Assembly (NCBI RefSeq): GCF_003602005.1
Contig: NZ_QZWD01000004.1
Span: 62,001 to 126,000 of the forward strand
DNA length: 64,000 nt
Direction: 5' to 3'
DNA from: Salinisphaera sp. Q1T1-3
GTDB taxonomy: Bacteria > Pseudomonadota > Gammaproteobacteria > Nevskiales > Salinisphaeraceae
This document shows positions 10,180-20,084 of the stretch, piece after piece. Numbering within the stretch: position 1 is the stretch's first letter; every line of letters starts with the position of its first letter. A program made the position numbers and the translations under genes. The notes under the pieces were generated by a model. That model ran no database searches, had not been told where the DNA came from, and was given only the letters and a program-made list of their open reading frames with translations.

Positions 10180-10190
10180 GACGACCTCGT

Positions 10191-10700
10191 TTACGCCGTG
10201 ATGTCTTCGACGGACTTGCCGCGCTTGGCCGCGATGTACTCCGGATCGTGCATGTCACGCAGACCGTTGATGGTCGCACGCACCAGGTTGATCGGATTTC
10301 GCGAACCGTAGCTCTTGCACAGCACGTTCGACACGCCTGCGACCTCGAACACGGCGCGGACGCCACCGCCGGCGATTACACCGGTACCGTCGGAGGCCGG
10401 CCGCATGATGACCTTGCTCGAACCATGCCGGCCGACCATCTCGTGCTGCAGCGTACCGCCGTCCTTGAGCTGGACGCGGACCATGCTCTTGCGCGCGGCT
10501 TCCATTGCCTTGGCGATGGCCAGCGGCACTTCACGCGCCTTGCCATAGCCGTAGCCGACGCGACCTTCGCCATCGCCGACGACGGTCAGCGCGGTGAAAC
10601 CGAACTGGCGGCCGCCCTTGACCACCTTGGCCACGCGATTGACGGTCACCAGCTTCTCGAGCAGGTCGCCTTCCGTGCGTTGTTCGTTACGTTGTGCCAT
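10191..10700 (-). CDS. rpsE: 30S ribosomal protein S5
   Basis: 169 residues. The N-terminal double-stranded RNA-binding domain is seen as [19 protein letters not shown], followed by [15 protein letters not shown] and GIIAGG-like loops ([10 protein letters not shown]). S5 lines the mRNA entry side and affects decoding accuracy. Standard spc position between rplR and rpmD. Confidence 0.97.
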   Translation of the reverse strand: MAQRNEQRTEGDLLEKLVTVNRVAKVVKGGRQFGFTALTVVGDGEGRVGYGYGKAREVPLAIAKAMEAARKSMVRVQLKDGGTLQHEMVGRHGSSKVIMRPASDGTGVIAGGGVRAVFEVAGVSNVLCKSYGSRNPINLVRATINGLRDMHDPEYIAAKRGKSVEDITA

Positions 10701-10712
10701 CTGTGCTATCCG

Positions 10713-11069
10713 TTAGAACTTGAGGCCGCCTTCACGCGCGGCGTCGGCCAGCGCCTTGACGCGGCCGTGATAGGCAAAACCCGAGCGGTCGAATGCGACC
10801 TCCTCGATACCGGCAGCCTTGGCCCGTTCGGCGATCGTGCGCCCGATCAGGCGTGCGGCGTCCTGGTTGCCGGTGGTGCCGGCCTCGGAGCGCAGGCTCT
10901 TTTCGACCGTGGACGCAGAAACCAGCGTGCGCGAGCCGTCGGGTGCGACGATCTGGGCGTAGATATGCTGCGGGGTGCGGTGCACCGACAGCCGATGTGC
11001 GTCCAGCTTGCGCATGTGCATGCGGGCGCGCCGCGCACGTCGCAAACGAGAAACCGTCTTCTTGTGCAT
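10713..11069 (-). CDS. rplR: 50S ribosomal protein L18
   Basis: 118 residues from ATG 11069: [20 protein letters not shown]. The frame stays open upstream, but that extension overlaps rplF and has no L18 similarity, so the internal ATG is used. It ends [21 protein letters not shown], the conserved L18 C-terminus. L18 binds 5S rRNA. Confidence 0.96.
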   Translation of the reverse strand: MHKKTVSRLRRARRARMHMRKLDAHRLSVHRTPQHIYAQIVAPDGSRTLVSASTVEKSLRSEAGTTGNQDAARLIGRTIAERAKAAGIEEVAFDRSGFAYHGRVKALADAAREGGLKF

Positions 11070-11103
11070 AACGATCCTGTATCCGTTGCAGTAGGCGCGA
11101 ACG

Positions 11104-11634
11104 CTACTTCTTCTTCGCGTCCTTGGTGACAATCCGCTCATCCGAATACCGGATACCCTTGCCCTTGTAGGGCTCGGGCGGCCGATAAGCGCGGATCTCG
11201 GCGGCCGTCTGGCCGACAACCTGCTTGTCCGCACCGTTGAGCACGATTTCCGTTGCGCTGGGGGCGGCCACCGTCACGCCGGCCGGCATCTCGTGAACCA
11301 CGGGATGCGACAGACCGAGCGACAGGTTGACCTTGTTGCCCTGGACCTGGGCACGGTAGCCGACGCCGACGAGTTCAAGCTTGCGCTCGAAGCCTTCGGA
11401 GACGCCGTGCACCATGTTCGCCACGGTGGCACGAACCGTGCCAGCCATCGCCAGATTCGGGTTACGACCTGTGGCCTTGGCCTGGGCGACGCCGTCGTTC
11501 ACTTCGACTTCGACGCCGGCCGGCAGACGGAACGACAGTTCGCCGTTCTTGCCCTTGACCGTCAGGTCGGAACCGTTGACGACGCACTCCACGCCGCTCG
11601 GCAGATTCACCGGTGCTTTCGCGACTCGGGACAT
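11104..11634 (-). CDS. rplF: 50S ribosomal protein L6
   Basis: 176 residues starting [16 protein letters not shown], with the C-terminal motif [17 protein letters not shown] that is diagnostic for L6. It sits at the factor-binding side of the 50S subunit. Lies between rpsH and rplR. Confidence 0.97.
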   Translation of the reverse strand: MSRVAKAPVNLPSGVECVVNGSDLTVKGKNGELSFRLPAGVEVEVNDGVAQAKATGRNPNLAMAGTVRATVANMVHGVSEGFERKLELVGVGYRAQVQGNKVNLSLGLSHPVVHEMPAGVTVAAPSATEIVLNGADKQVVGQTAAEIRAYRPPEPYKGKGIRYSDERIVTKDAKKK

Positions 11635-11655
11635 ATCTCTTACCTTTATCCGAGC

Positions 11656-12051
11656 TTACGACACGTAGCAGAGAACCTCGCCGCCGTGGCCCGCTTCCCG
11701 CGCGGCCCGGTCGGACATGACGCCCTGCGAAGTCGAAATGATGGAGATACCCAGGCCGCCGACGACCTGCGGAATATCGCTCTTGTTGCAATACAGGCGC
11801 AGCCCCGGCTTCGAGGCCCGCTCGATGTACTCGATGACACCGTGGCCCTGGAAATACTTCAGGGCGACGCGCAGTCGCGGCTTGCCGTCGACGTCACGGG
11901 TCTCGAAGCCGGCGATGTAGCCTTCGCCTTCGAGAACCTTCGCGATCGCCAGCTTCAGCTTCGACGACGGCATTTCGACGGATTCCTTGTCTGCCGACTG
12001 CCCGTTGCGAATCCGGGTCAGCATGTCGGCAATAGGGTCAGTCATACTCAT
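11656..12051 (-). CDS. rpsH: 30S ribosomal protein S8
   Basis: 131 residues, [17 protein letters not shown], the same pattern as the E. coli start. The C-terminal [20 protein letters not shown] is the usual rRNA-binding end. In E. coli S8 represses the spc operon at rplE; whether a similar site exists here cannot be told by eye. Confidence 0.97.
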   Translation of the reverse strand: MSMTDPIADMLTRIRNGQSADKESVEMPSSKLKLAIAKVLEGEGYIAGFETRDVDGKPRLRVALKYFQGHGVIEYIERASKPGLRLYCNKSDIPQVVGGLGISIISTSQGVMSDRAAREAGHGGEVLCYVS

Positions 12052-12077
12052 GCGTACCGATACCTATAGATTGTGAA

Positions 12078-12383
12078 CTACCAGGACGACAGCGTGAGGC
12101 CGGGGACCTCACCGCGCATCGCAGCTTCACGCAGTTTGTTGCGCGACAGCCCGAACTTGCGATAGACCGCCTGCGGGCGGCCGGTCGCACGACAACGACG
12201 CGTCACACGCGTGGGACTGGCGTCCCGCGGCAGCGCCTGGAGTTCCTGGGCCGCAGCGAAACGCTCTTCCGGCGTTGCCTCCGGGTCGTTGATGCGCGCT
12301 TTAAGTGCATCACGCTTGGCCGCATATTTGGCAACCAGCTTTTTGCGCTTTTCATCGCGCGCGATCATGCTTTTCTTGGCCAT
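12078..12383 (-). CDS. rpsN: 30S ribosomal protein S14 (zinc-independent form)
   Basis: 101 residues. The protein has the long central insertion and lacks the CXXC pairs of the zinc ribbon, so it is the C- form. It ends [19 protein letters not shown], which is conserved. Located between rplE and rpsH. Confidence 0.97.
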   Translation of the reverse strand: MAKKSMIARDEKRKKLVAKYAAKRDALKARINDPEATPEERFAAAQELQALPRDASPTRVTRRCRATGRPQAVYRKFGLSRNKLREAAMRGEVPGLTLSSW

Positions 12384-12386
12384 ACC

Positions 12387-12950
12387 TTATCTCCGGAAGG
12401 GGAAGTTGAAGGCCTCGAGCAAGGCCCGCCCCTCTTCGTCGGTCTTGGCGGACGTGGTCACCACCACATCCATGCCGCGCAGGGCATCCACGCGGTCGTA
12501 GTCGATTTCGGGAAACACGATCTGCTCGCGCAGACCCATGCTGTAATTACCCTGGCCGTCGAACGCCCGCGGATTGATACCGCGGAAGTCGCGGATACGC
12601 GGCAGTGCCACGTTCACGAGGCGATCGACGAATTCGTACATGCGGGCCCGGCGGAGCGTCACCTTGCAGCCGATCGGCCATCCTTCACGGATCTTGAAGC
12701 CGGCGACCGACTTGCGTGCCCGGGTCATGACCGGCTTCTGGCCTGCGATCTTTTCCATGTCGCCCATGGCCGAATCGATGACCTTGCGATCGGAGACCGC
12801 TTCACCGACGCCCATGTTCAGCGTGACCTTGACGAGACGCGGGACGGCCATGCGCGACGAATAACCGAACTTCTCGATCAGCTCGCTGACGATGCGCTCG
12901 TCGTAGACCGTCTTCAGACGGGCCGGCTTTTGCTGCTTTGCGTTTTCCAT
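12387..12950 (-). CDS. rplE: 50S ribosomal protein L5
   Basis: 187 residues from ATG 12950 ([20 protein letters not shown]). The frame is open further upstream into rplX but that extension is not L5-like. Motifs: [35 protein letters not shown] and the C-terminal [21 protein letters not shown]5 binds 5S rRNA and the P-site tRNA. Confidence 0.97.
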   Translation of the reverse strand: MENAKQQKPARLKTVYDERIVSELIEKFGYSSRMAVPRLVKVTLNMGVGEAVSDRKVIDSAMGDMEKIAGQKPVMTRARKSVAGFKIREGWPIGCKVTLRRARMYEFVDRLVNVALPRIRDFRGINPRAFDGQGNYSMGLREQIVFPEIDYDRVDALRGMDVVVTTSAKTDEEGRALLEAFNFPFRR

Positions 12951-12957
12951 GACTCGC

Positions 12958-13290
12958 CTACGCGTCGACCTGCTCGCCCGAGGACTTGAACACGCGCACC
13001 TTGCGCTGTCTGCCGTTCTCGTCGAGCATCTTGAAACCGACCCGCTCACCCTTGTCGGTCTGCGGGTTGTAGATCATGACGTTGGACACGTGGAGCGGCA
13101 TCTCCTTTTCCTCGATACCGCCCTGGACACCGGCGTTCGGATCCGGACGCACGTGTTTCTTGGCCATGTTGATGCCTTCGACCACGATCTTGTCGTTGGC
13201 AAGAATGCGCGTCACGTTACCGCGACGACCGCGATCCTTGCCGGTCACGACAATGACGTCGTCGCCGGTACGAATCTTGTGGGAGCTCAT
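12958..13290 (-). CDS. rplX: 50S ribosomal protein L24
   Basis: 110 residues with a KOW motif near the start ([20 protein letters not shown]). L24 is an early assembly protein near the exit tunnel. Its ATG overlaps the rplN stop (ATGA). Confidence 0.96.
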   Translation of the reverse strand: MSSHKIRTGDDVIVVTGKDRGRRGNVTRILANDKIVVEGINMAKKHVRPDPNAGVQGGIEEKEMPLHVSNVMIYNPQTDKGERVGFKMLDENGRQRKVRVFKSSGEQVDA

Positions 13291-13652
13291 AGGACCTCCG
13301 GCGCCAGAGAAATGATGCGCATGAACTTCGCACGAAGTTCGCGCGTCACCGGCCCGAAAATACGCGTACCGACCGGCTCGTTGTTGCTATTGAGCAGGAC
13401 CGCCGCGTTGCTGTCGAAGCGGATCACCGAACCGTCGGCACGACGCACGCCGCGCTTGGTGCGAACAACGACGGCGTTCATCACGTCGCCCTTCTTCACA
13501 CGACCGCGCGGGATGGCGTCCTTGACCGTGATCTTGATGATGTCGCCCACGCGTGCGTAACGACGATGCGAGCCGCCGAGCACCTTGATGCACTGCACAC
13601 GACGCGCGCCGCTGTTGTCGGCCGCAGAAAGCTCCGATTCTGTTTGAATCAT
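13287..13652 (-). CDS. rplN: 50S ribosomal protein L14
   Basis: 121 residues from ATG 13652 ([18 protein letters not shown]), the conserved L14 start. An open extension upstream only overlaps rpsQ. Ends EVL after [11 protein letters not shown]. Only four bases separate it from rpsQ, so there is no separate spc promoter as in E. coli. Confidence 0.97.
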   Translation of the reverse strand: MIQTESELSAADNSGARRVQCIKVLGGSHRRYARVGDIIKITVKDAIPRGRVKKGDVMNAVVVRTKRGVRRADGSVIRFDSNAAVLLNSNNEPVGTRIFGPVTRELRAKFMRIISLAPEVL

Positions 13653-13656
13653 GCTA

Positions 13657-13950
13657 TTACCCTGCCGTGTCGAATTCGCCGGCCTTGTCGACCACGCGAG
13701 CGAGAGACCAGGACTTGCCGCGGGAAATGGGTCGACCTTCGAAGATCTCAACCCAGTCGCCCACGTTGCACTCGTTCTCGGCATCATGAACCTTGAGCCG
13801 GGTGCTGCGCTTGACGTACTTGCCATACAGCGGGTGCTGCATGCGACGCTCGATACGCACTACGGCGGTCTTGTCCATGCTGTTGCTGACAACACGGCCG
13901 ACGAGCGTGCGGCTGTTGGCATCCTGATTAGCGTTACTGTTATCGCTCAT
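13657..13950 (-). CDS. rpsQ: 30S ribosomal protein S17
   Basis: 97 residues, longer than the 84 of E. coli because of an Asn-rich N-terminal tail ([14 protein letters not shown]). The core [20 protein letters not shown] and the loop [13 protein letters not shown] are typical S17. Confidence 0.97.
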   Translation of the reverse strand: MSDNSNANQDANSRTLVGRVVSNSMDKTAVVRIERRMQHPLYGKYVKRSTRLKVHDAENECNVGDWVEIFEGRPISRGKSWSLARVVDKAGEFDTAG

Positions 13951-13955
13951 CGCCG

Positions 13956-14150
13956 TTAACCCTGGTTGCGCGACTCGGCCAGCACCGTCTTGATGCGGGC
14001 GATATCGCGGCGAATCTGACCGAACTGGTGCGTCTGCGCGAGCTGACCGGAGGCTTTCTGCATACGCAGATTGAACTGCTCCCGGCGCAACGCGATCAGC
14101 TCGTCATTGAGCTCGGCTGCCGTCTTTTCTCGAAGATCTGCTGCTTTCAT
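13956..14150 (-). CDS. rpmC: 50S ribosomal protein L29
   Basis: 64 residues, a two-helix protein ([20 protein letters not shown], ending [18 protein letters not shown]). It sits near the exit tunnel and docks SRP and trigger factor together with L23. Confidence 0.96.
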   Translation of the reverse strand: MKAADLREKTAAELNDELIALRREQFNLRMQKASGQLAQTHQFGQIRRDIARIKTVLAESRNQG

Positions 14151-14159
14151 GATCGCCTC

Positions 14160-14573
14160 TTAGAGAATCTTGCGCTCGACGAACACGGTCTTGACCGGCA
14201 GCTTGGACGCTGCGAGACGAAATGCCTCCTGCGCGACTTCGCGCGAGACACCTTCCATCTCGTAAAGCATCGAACCCGGCTGCACTCTGGCGACCCAGAA
14301 TTCGACGTTGCCCTTGCCCTTGCCCATACGCACTTCGATGGGCTTCTTGGTCACCGGCTTGTCCGGGAACACGCGGATCCAGGTCTTGCCGCCACGTTTG
14401 ATGTGACGGGTCATCGCACGACGTGCGGCCTCGATCTGACGCGCCGTCAGACGGCCACGCTCGACCGCCTTGAGCCCGTATTCGCCGAAGCTGACCTCGT
14501 TGCCACGCTGGGCCAGGCCGCGGTTGCGTCCTTTCTGGACCTTGCGGAACTTGACTCGTTTCGGTTGCAACAT
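14160..14573 (-). CDS. rplP: 50S ribosomal protein L16
   Basis: 137 residues: [19 protein letters not shown], then [20 protein letters not shown] and [17 protein letters not shown]. It organises the A-site region of the 50S subunit. Standard S10-block position. Confidence 0.97.
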   Translation of the reverse strand: MLQPKRVKFRKVQKGRNRGLAQRGNEVSFGEYGLKAVERGRLTARQIEAARRAMTRHIKRGGKTWIRVFPDKPVTKKPIEVRMGKGKGNVEFWVARVQPGSMLYEMEGVSREVAQEAFRLAASKLPVKTVFVERKIL

Positions 14574-14579
14574 GACGCG

Positions 14580-15254
14580 TTACCCCTGAGCGCCGGCTTC
14601 GGCGCTTTCTTCGATTCGCGGCTCGGTGTCGAACACTTCGCCCTTGAAGATCCAGACCTTCACGCCGATCACGCCGTAAGTGGTCTTGGCTTCTGCCAGG
14701 CCGTAGTCGATATCGGCACGCAGGGTATGCAGCGGTACGCGACCGTCGCGGTACCACTCGGTCCGCGCGATTTCGGCACCGTTGAGGCGACCCGCGACAT
14801 TGACACGGATACCACCGGCGCCAAGGCGCATCGCATTACCGACGGCGCGTTTCATCGCGCGGCGGAACATGATGCGGCGCTCGAGCTGCTGCGCGATATT
14901 CTGGGCCACCAGATAGGCATCCAGTTCCGGCCGACGAATCTCCTCGACCGACAGATGCACCGGCACGCCCATGCGCTGAGATACCTCGGCGCGCAGCTTG
15001 TCGATATCCTCGCCCTTCTTGCCGATCACGATACCCGGACGTGCCGTGTGAATCGTGATGCGTGCCGAACGCGCCGGACGATCGATCTGGATTCGGCTGA
15101 CCGAGGCGTGCGAGAGCTTGTTGCGAATGAAATCACGAACCTCGAGATCCGTGTTCAGCGCATCCGCATAGCCCTGCCCCTCGGCGTACCAGCGCGAGGA
15201 CCATTCGCTCGTGATGCCGAGCCGAAAACCGACAGGATGTACTTTATGACCCAT
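14580..15254 (-). CDS. rpsC: 30S ribosomal protein S3
   Basis: 224 residues: [18 protein letters not shown] at the start, the KH domain [18 protein letters not shown] at about residues 74-91, and a C-terminal domain with [11 protein letters not shown]3 is part of the mRNA entry helicase site. Ends in a Glu/Ala-rich tail. Confidence 0.97.
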   Translation of the reverse strand: MGHKVHPVGFRLGITSEWSSRWYAEGQGYADALNTDLEVRDFIRNKLSHASVSRIQIDRPARSARITIHTARPGIVIGKKGEDIDKLRAEVSQRMGVPVHLSVEEIRRPELDAYLVAQNIAQQLERRIMFRRAMKRAVGNAMRLGAGGIRVNVAGRLNGAEIARTEWYRDGRVPLHTLRADIDYGLAEAKTTYGVIGVKVWIFKGEVFDTEPRIEESAEAGAQG

Positions 15255-15280
15255 ATTGCTATCCGCTTGAGCTGTACCGA

Positions 15281-15613
15281 CTAGCGGTCGGCGACACGAA
15301 TCGTGACGTGACTGGTCCGCTTGATGATGCGGTCCGCACTGCCCCGAGCCCGCGGCTTCATCCGCTTCATGACCGGACCTTCGTCGACCATGATCGTGGC
15401 AACCGTCAGCTCGTCGATGTCCGCGCCTTCGTTGTGCTCCGCGTTTGCCACGGCCGACTCGAGCACCTTGCGCACGACATGCGCGGCCTTCTTGGTCGAA
15501 AACTGGAGCGTTTCCAATGCACGCTCCACCGGCATCCCGCGCACTTCATCGGCGACAAGCCGAGCTTTCTGCGGGGAGATGCGCGCGAAACGCAGTTTGG
15601 CTGTTGATTCCAT
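15281..15613 (-). CDS. rplV: 50S ribosomal protein L22
   Basis: 110 residues from ATG 15613 ([20 protein letters not shown]). An in-frame GTG one codon upstream exists, but AGGAAG is spaced six bases from the ATG and 110 residues equals the E. coli length. The beta-hairpin loop [13 protein letters not shown] reaches into the exit tunnel. Confidence 0.96.
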   Translation of the reverse strand: MESTAKLRFARISPQKARLVADEVRGMPVERALETLQFSTKKAAHVVRKVLESAVANAEHNEGADIDELTVATIMVDEGPVMKRMKPRARGSADRIIKRTSHVTIRVADR

Positions 15614-15628
15614 CACGATCTTCCTGCG

Positions 15629-15898
15629 CTAGCCCTTGCGATCGCCAAGGTGACCCTTGAACGTCCGCGTCGGGGAGAATTCGCCCAGCTTGTGGCCGAC
15701 CATGTTCTCGGACACGAAGACCGGCACGTGCTGGCGGCCGTTGTGCACCGCGATCGTCAGACCGATCATGTCCGGCGTGACCATCGAGCGGCGCGACCAG
15801 GTCTTGATCGGACGCTTGGTGCTCGCACCCTGCGCCTTCTCGACCTTCTTGGCCAGGTGCAGATCGATGAACGGACCTTTCTTGATAGAGCGTGGCAT
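15629..15898 (-). CDS. rpsS: 30S ribosomal protein S19
   Basis: 89 residues, [20 protein letters not shown], with the C-terminal [15 protein letters not shown] signature. It is located in the 30S head. Between rplB and rplV. Confidence 0.97.
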   Translation of the reverse strand: MPRSIKKGPFIDLHLAKKVEKAQGASTKRPIKTWSRRSMVTPDMIGLTIAVHNGRQHVPVFVSENMVGHKLGEFSPTRTFKGHLGDRKG

Positions 15899-15923
15899 AG
15901 TGCTAAATACCTCTTGTCGCGAC

Positions 15924-16760
15924 CTAGCGCTTCTTGCGCTTGGAGCTGCGGCGCACGATCATGCCGTCCGTCCGCTTGTTCGAACGGGTCTTGAAGCCCT
16001 TCGTCTTCCAACCCCACGGGCTCGTCGGATGACGACCGCCACTGGTGCGCCCTTCACCACCACCGTGCGGGTGATCGATCGGGTTCATGGCCACACCACG
16101 GACCGTCGGGCGCTTGCCGCGCCAGCGCTTGGCGCCGGCCTTGCCGAGCTGCGACAGGCTGTGCTCGTTGTTACCGACTTCGCCGACCGTCGCGCGGCAA
16201 TTCACATGCACACGACGGGTCTCTCCCGACTTCAGGCGCAGTACGCAGTACTCACCGGCACGCGCTGCGACCTGAATCGCCGTTCCGGCGCTGCGGGCCA
16301 GCTGCGCGCCCTTGCCCGGACGCATTTCGACGCAGTGCACGGTCGTGCCGACCGGAATGCTGGCCAGGGGCAAGGCGTTGCCCGGACGGATCGGCGACTG
16401 CGGACCGGAGACGATCGGCGTGTCCACATCCACGCCACGCGGGGCGATGATGTAACGGCGCTCGCCGTCTGCATAAAGAACCAGCGCGATGTTCGCGCTC
16501 CGGTTCGGATCGTATTCGAGTCGCTCGACACGGCCCGGCACGCCGTCCTTGTTGCGCTTGAAGTCGATCAGGCGGTAATGCTTCTGATGACCACCGCCCC
16601 GATGACGGACCGTGATGCGGCCATTGGTATTGCGACCGCCCTGACGGGTCTTTTTGACCAACAGCGGCGCGTGCGGCTTACCGTCGTACAGCGCCTTGTT
16701 GGTGACGCTGATGACGAAGCGGCGGCCCGCAGATGTCGGTTTGGCTTTCTTCAATGCCAT
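15924..16760 (-). CDS. rplB: 50S ribosomal protein L2
   Basis: 278 residues, close to the usual 273-276. It contains [20 protein letters not shown], with the conserved histidine needed near the peptidyl-transferase centre, and ends RRSSKRKKR. Standard S10 position. Confidence 0.98.
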   Translation of the reverse strand: MALKKAKPTSAGRRFVISVTNKALYDGKPHAPLLVKKTRQGGRNTNGRITVRHRGGGHQKHYRLIDFKRNKDGVPGRVERLEYDPNRSANIALVLYADGERRYIIAPRGVDVDTPIVSGPQSPIRPGNALPLASIPVGTTVHCVEMRPGKGAQLARSAGTAIQVAARAGEYCVLRLKSGETRRVHVNCRATVGEVGNNEHSLSQLGKAGAKRWRGKRPTVRGVAMNPIDHPHGGGEGRTSGGRHPTSPWGWKTKGFKTRSNKRTDGMIVRRSSKRKKR

Positions 16761-16778
16761 TGCGTGCTCCTAATCCGC

Positions 16779-17081
16779 TTAGCTCGAGGCGCCGTCGAGA
16801 AAATCGATCTCGTCGCCTTCGGCGAGCGTCACGTAGGCTTTTTTCCAACCTCCACGTACGCCCGGACGACCGCGAAAACGCTTCTGCTTCGGCTTGACGT
16901 TGCTCGTGGTGACACCCACGACGGAAACGTCGAAAAGCTTGGCGACGGCCGTTGCGATTTCTTTCTTGTTCGCGTCGCGCGCGACCTCGAAAACAACCTG
17001 ATTGGCCTCATCGGCCTGTGTCGTGGTCTTCTCCGAGAGATGCGGCGCGCGGAGAACCTGAAGCATTCGTTCCTGGTTCAT
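16779..17081 (-). CDS. rplW: 50S ribosomal protein L23
   Basis: 100 residues from ATG 17081 (MNQERMLQVLRAPHLSEK). An ATG three codons upstream has AAGG directly abutting it, whereas AAGGA is eight bases ahead of 17081. That start also gives a four-base ATGA overlap with rplD and the same length as the E. coli protein. L23 is the trigger-factor and SRP dock at the exit tunnel. Confidence 0.95.
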   Translation of the reverse strand: MNQERMLQVLRAPHLSEKTTTQADEANQVVFEVARDANKKEIATAVAKLFDVSVVGVTTSNVKPKQKRFRGRPGVRGGWKKAYVTLAEGDEIDFLDGASS

Positions 17082-17686
17082 GCCAGCCATCCTTCGAGCG
17101 CGGCAAGCGCGTTTTCCGTCATGATCACCTTGTCGGCACCGACGAGCGTGACCGGATCCAGATCCGTCACGGCAACCACGTCGAAGCCGACGATGTTGTT
17201 GGCCGAATAACCCAGCCTGTCGTCGACCTCATCGACCACCAGCAGGCCCTTGGCCTCGCAACCGGCCTCGGAAAGCGCCTTGACCAATCCCTTCGTGCTA
17301 CGACCGTCGAGCGAGAGCTCGCCGATCACCGAGAAGCGATCCTGGCGCACCAGCTCCGAAACGATCGCGCTCATGCCGGCGCGATACATCTTCCGATTGA
17401 CCTTCTGAGCGTGATCACGCGGCACGGCCGCGAACGTCACGCCACCGCCGGACCAGATCGGGCTGCGGATGGTGCCGGCACGGGCACGACCCGTGCCCTT
17501 CTGCCGCCACGGCTTCTTGCCGCCGCCACTGACCGCCGCGCGGTTCTTCTGTGCTTTGGTGCCCGCGCGCGCGCCTGCCAGATAGGCCGTCACGATCTGG
17601 TGCACCAGCGTTTCATTGAACGGCCGCGCAAAGACCGCGTCGGATACCGACACTGCCTTGCCACCGTTTGCCAGATTCAATTCCAT
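17078..17686 (-). CDS. rplD: 50S ribosomal protein L4
   Basis: 202 residues. The extended loop GGGKKPWRQKGTGRARAG that enters the 50S core is present. In E. coli L4 is the repressor of the S10 operon and stimulates attenuation in its leader; the promoter and hairpin at 18492-18559 upstream of rplC are the candidate target here. Confidence 0.97.
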   Translation of the reverse strand: MELNLANGGKAVSVSDAVFARPFNETLVHQIVTAYLAGARAGTKAQKNRAAVSGGGKKPWRQKGTGRARAGTIRSPIWSGGGVTFAAVPRDHAQKVNRKMYRAGMSAIVSELVRQDRFSVIGELSLDGRSTKGLVKALSEAGCEAKGLLVVDEVDDRLGYSANNIVGFDVVAVTDLDPVTLVGADKVIMTENALAALEGWLA

Positions 17687-17713
17687 TGTCGAACCTACCT
17701 AGTCGCGGACTCT

Positions 17714-18418
17714 TCAGCCGGCCTTCTTGACGGCCGGCTGGATGATGACGTCACCGTTCTTGGCACCCGGCACACCGCCGCGCACCAGAATCAGGCCACG
17801 CTCGGCGTCGACGCGGACGACTTCCAGGTTCTGGACCGTCTTGCGGACATTGCCCAGCTGCCCCGCCATCTTCTTGCCCTTGAAGACGTGGCCGGGCGAC
17901 TGGTTCTGACCGATCGAACCCGGCGCGCGATGCGCCTTCGAGTTACCGTGCGTCGTGCGCTGCGAACGGAAGTTGTGACGCTTGATCACACCGCCGTAGC
18001 CTTTACCGATCGACCGCCCGATGACGTCCACCTGCTGACCGGCCTCGAAAAGCGAAACCGTGAGCTCGCCGCCCACTTCGATTTCGACCTGCTCGGCGTC
18101 GCCTGCTTCTTCGCCTTCCGCTGCCTGGGAAGTCGGCGCCGCGACCTTGGGCCAGTCACCGTCAACGCGGAACTCCCAGAGACCGCGCCCGGCTTCGACC
18201 CCGGCCGCCTTGAAGTGGCCAGCCGCCGCCTTGGTCACACGACTGGGACGACGCGTCCCCGTGGTGACCTGCAACGCGCGATAGCCGTCGGCTTCAACGT
18301 CTTTTTTCTGAACGACTCGATTGGGTTCGACTTCCACGACCGTGACGGACACGGACGCGCCATTTTCGTCGAACACGCGCGTCATGCCGCGCTTGCGACC
18401 TACCAATCCAATAGCCAT
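17714..18418 (-). CDS. rplC: 50S ribosomal protein L3
   Basis: 234 residues, longer than the 209 of E. coli. The extra length is an acidic segment around residues 85-110 ([19 protein letters not shown]) in the middle of the protein. The core motifs [13 protein letters not shown] at the N-terminus and [20 protein letters not shown] at about 150 are intact. It is the first gene after the promoter at 18531-18559. Confidence 0.96.
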   Translation of the reverse strand: MAIGLVGRKRGMTRVFDENGASVSVTVVEVEPNRVVQKKDVEADGYRALQVTTGTRRPSRVTKAAAGHFKAAGVEAGRGLWEFRVDGDWPKVAAPTSQAAEGEEAGDAEQVEIEVGGELTVSLFEAGQQVDVIGRSIGKGYGGVIKRHNFRSQRTTHGNSKAHRAPGSIGQNQSPGHVFKGKKMAGQLGNVRKTVQNLEVVRVDAERGLILVRGGVPGAKNGDVIIQPAVKKAG

Positions 18419-18491
18419 TTATAAGTACCTTCTCGCTTATCGCCACTCGCTAGAGGGGGCGACAGTTCAAGTATGGTGTGTCCAGTGCAAA

Positions 18492-18512
18492 GGGCCCGCG
18501 TGATGCGGGCCC
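18492..18512 (-). promoter_or_regulatory. Leader hairpin between rpsJ and rplC (candidate attenuator)
   Basis: GGGCCCGC and its perfect complement GCGGGCCC flank a five-base loop. On the minus strand the stem is followed by TTTGCAC, a short U run. Because the promoter at 18531-18559 lies upstream of it, the hairpin would be in the leader of the rplC transcript and would also meet read-through from rpsJ. It could be an attenuator, a weak terminator or both. Confidence 0.55.
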
Positions 18513-18530
18513 CAGCGAACAAGGGCGCGA

Positions 18531-18559
18531 ACTATAACAGATCGCGCCGTCGTTGTCTC
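18531..18559 (-). promoter_or_regulatory. Promoter of the rplC-rpmJ ribosomal block
   Basis: On the minus strand GAGACA (18559-18554), a 17-base spacer, then TATAGT (18536-18531) preceded by TG, giving the extended -10 TGTTATAGT. It starts a few bases after the rpsJ stop and more than 110 bases before the rplC ATG. Confidence 0.65.
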
Positions 18560-18563
18560 GTTC

Positions 18564-18878
18564 TTACTGCAATTTAATTTGGACGTCGACGCCCGCAGCC
18601 AGATCGAGCTTCATCAGCGCATCCACCGTCTTTTCGGTGGGGTCCACGATATCCATCATCCGCTTGTGCGTACGGATCTCGTACTGGTCTCGCGCGTCCT
18701 TGTTGACGTGCGGCGAGATGAGGATCGTGTAGCGCTCCTTGCGAGTCGGCAGCGGGATCGGGCCGTGGACCTGCGCACCGGTGCGCTTGGCGGTCTCGAC
18801 GATCTCGCGGGCCGACTTGTCGATCAGACGATGATCGAACGCCTTGAGACGAATACGAATGTTTTGACTTGCTGCCAT
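18564..18878 (-). CDS. rpsJ: 30S ribosomal protein S10
   Basis: 104 residues, [20 protein letters not shown], with [20 protein letters not shown]10 (NusE) also joins antitermination complexes with NusB. It is separated from tufA by three bases and from rplC by 145 bases containing a promoter and hairpin, so transcriptionally it belongs with rpsL-rpsG-fusA-tufA rather than with the S10 block. Confidence 0.97.
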   Translation of the reverse strand: MAASQNIRIRLKAFDHRLIDKSAREIVETAKRTGAQVHGPIPLPTRKERYTILISPHVNKDARDQYEIRTHKRMMDIVDPTEKTVDALMKLDLAAGVDVQIKLQ

Positions 18879-18881
18879 GAT

Positions 18882-20072
18882 TCAGACCGTAATCTTGGTC
18901 ACGACGCCCGCACCCACGGTGCGGCCGCCTTCGCGAATGGCAAAGCGCAGGCCTTCTTCCATCGCGATCGGGTGGATGAGTTCGACGTTCATCGTCACGT
19001 TGTCGCCCGGCATCACCATCTCGGTGTCCGCCGGCAGTTCACATGCGCCCGTCACGTCGGTCGTGCGGAAGTAGAACTGCGGACGATAGCCCTTGAAGAA
19101 CGGCGTGTGACGACCGCCCTCTTCCTTCTTCAGCACATACACTTCGCATTCGAACTGCGTGTGCGGCGTGATCGATCCCGGCTTGGCCAGCACCTGACCA
19201 CGCTCGATGTCTTCGCGCTTGGTGCCGCGCAGCAGCGCGCCGATGTTGTCGCCTGCCTGACCCTGGTCCAGCAGCTTGCGGAACATCTCCACGCCGGTGA
19301 CGGTGGTCTTGGTCGTCGGGTTGATGCCGACGATTTCGATGTCGTCGCCCACGTTGACGATGCCGCGCTCGACGCGACCGGTCGCCACGGTGCCACGACC
19401 CGAGATCGAGAAGACGTCTTCAACCGGCATCAGGAAGGCACCGTCCACGGCACGCTCCGGATCCGGAATGAAGGCGTCCATCGCACGAACCAGCTTGGCG
19501 ATCGATTCCGAGCCGTGCTCGCCTTCGTCGCCTTCCAGCGCCTTCAGCGCGGAACCCACGATCACCGGCGTGTCGTCGCCCGGGAAGTCGTAGGCGTCCA
19601 GCAGTTCGCGCACTTCCATTTCGACGAGTTCGAGCAACTCTTCGTCGTCGACCATGTCGGCCTTGTTCAGGTACACGACGATGAACGGCACGCCAACCTG
19701 GCGCGCCAGCAGAATGTGCTCGCGCGTCTGCGGCATCGGGCCGTCAGCCGCCGATACCACCAGAATCGCGCCGTCCATCTGCGCGGCACCCGTGATCATG
19801 TTCTTCACGTAGTCCGCGTGACCCGGGCAGTCGACGTGCGCGTAGTGACGCGTCTCCGACTCGTACTCCACGTGCGAGGTCGAGATCGTGATACCACGCG
19901 CCTTCTCTTCCGGCGCCTTGTCGATCGCGTCAAAGGCCGACAGCTCCGAACCGAACAAACGGTTCGAAACCACCGTCAACGCCGCCGTCAGCGTCGTCTT
20001 GCCATGGTCCACGTGACCAATCGTGCCGACGTTTACGTGCGGCTTGCTACGCTCGAATTTTGCTTTGGACAC
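18882..20072 (-). CDS. tufA: Elongation factor Tu, copy 1
   Basis: 396 residues with the P-loop GHVDHGKT at 19-26, DCPGHADYV and NKADMVDD. It delivers aminoacyl-tRNA to the ribosome. The protein is identical to the copy at 35657-36847, and the DNA matches wherever I compared it. This copy begins with GTG, the other with ATG; identity stops at the first base of the start codon. It follows fusA by 12 bases in the str operon. Confidence 0.98.
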   Translation of the reverse strand: MSKAKFERSKPHVNVGTIGHVDHGKTTLTAALTVVSNRLFGSELSAFDAIDKAPEEKARGITISTSHVEYESETRHYAHVDCPGHADYVKNMITGAAQMDGAILVVSAADGPMPQTREHILLARQVGVPFIVVYLNKADMVDDEELLELVEMEVRELLDAYDFPGDDTPVIVGSALKALEGDEGEHGSESIAKLVRAMDAFIPDPERAVDGAFLMPVEDVFSISGRGTVATGRVERGIVNVGDDIEIVGINPTTKTTVTGVEMFRKLLDQGQAGDNIGALLRGTKREDIERGQVLAKPGSITPHTQFECEVYVLKKEEGGRHTPFFKGYRPQFYFRTTDVTGACELPADTEMVMPGDNVTMNVELIHPIAMEEGLRFAIREGGRTVGAGVVTKITV

Positions 20073-20084
20073 GGCGACTACCTC

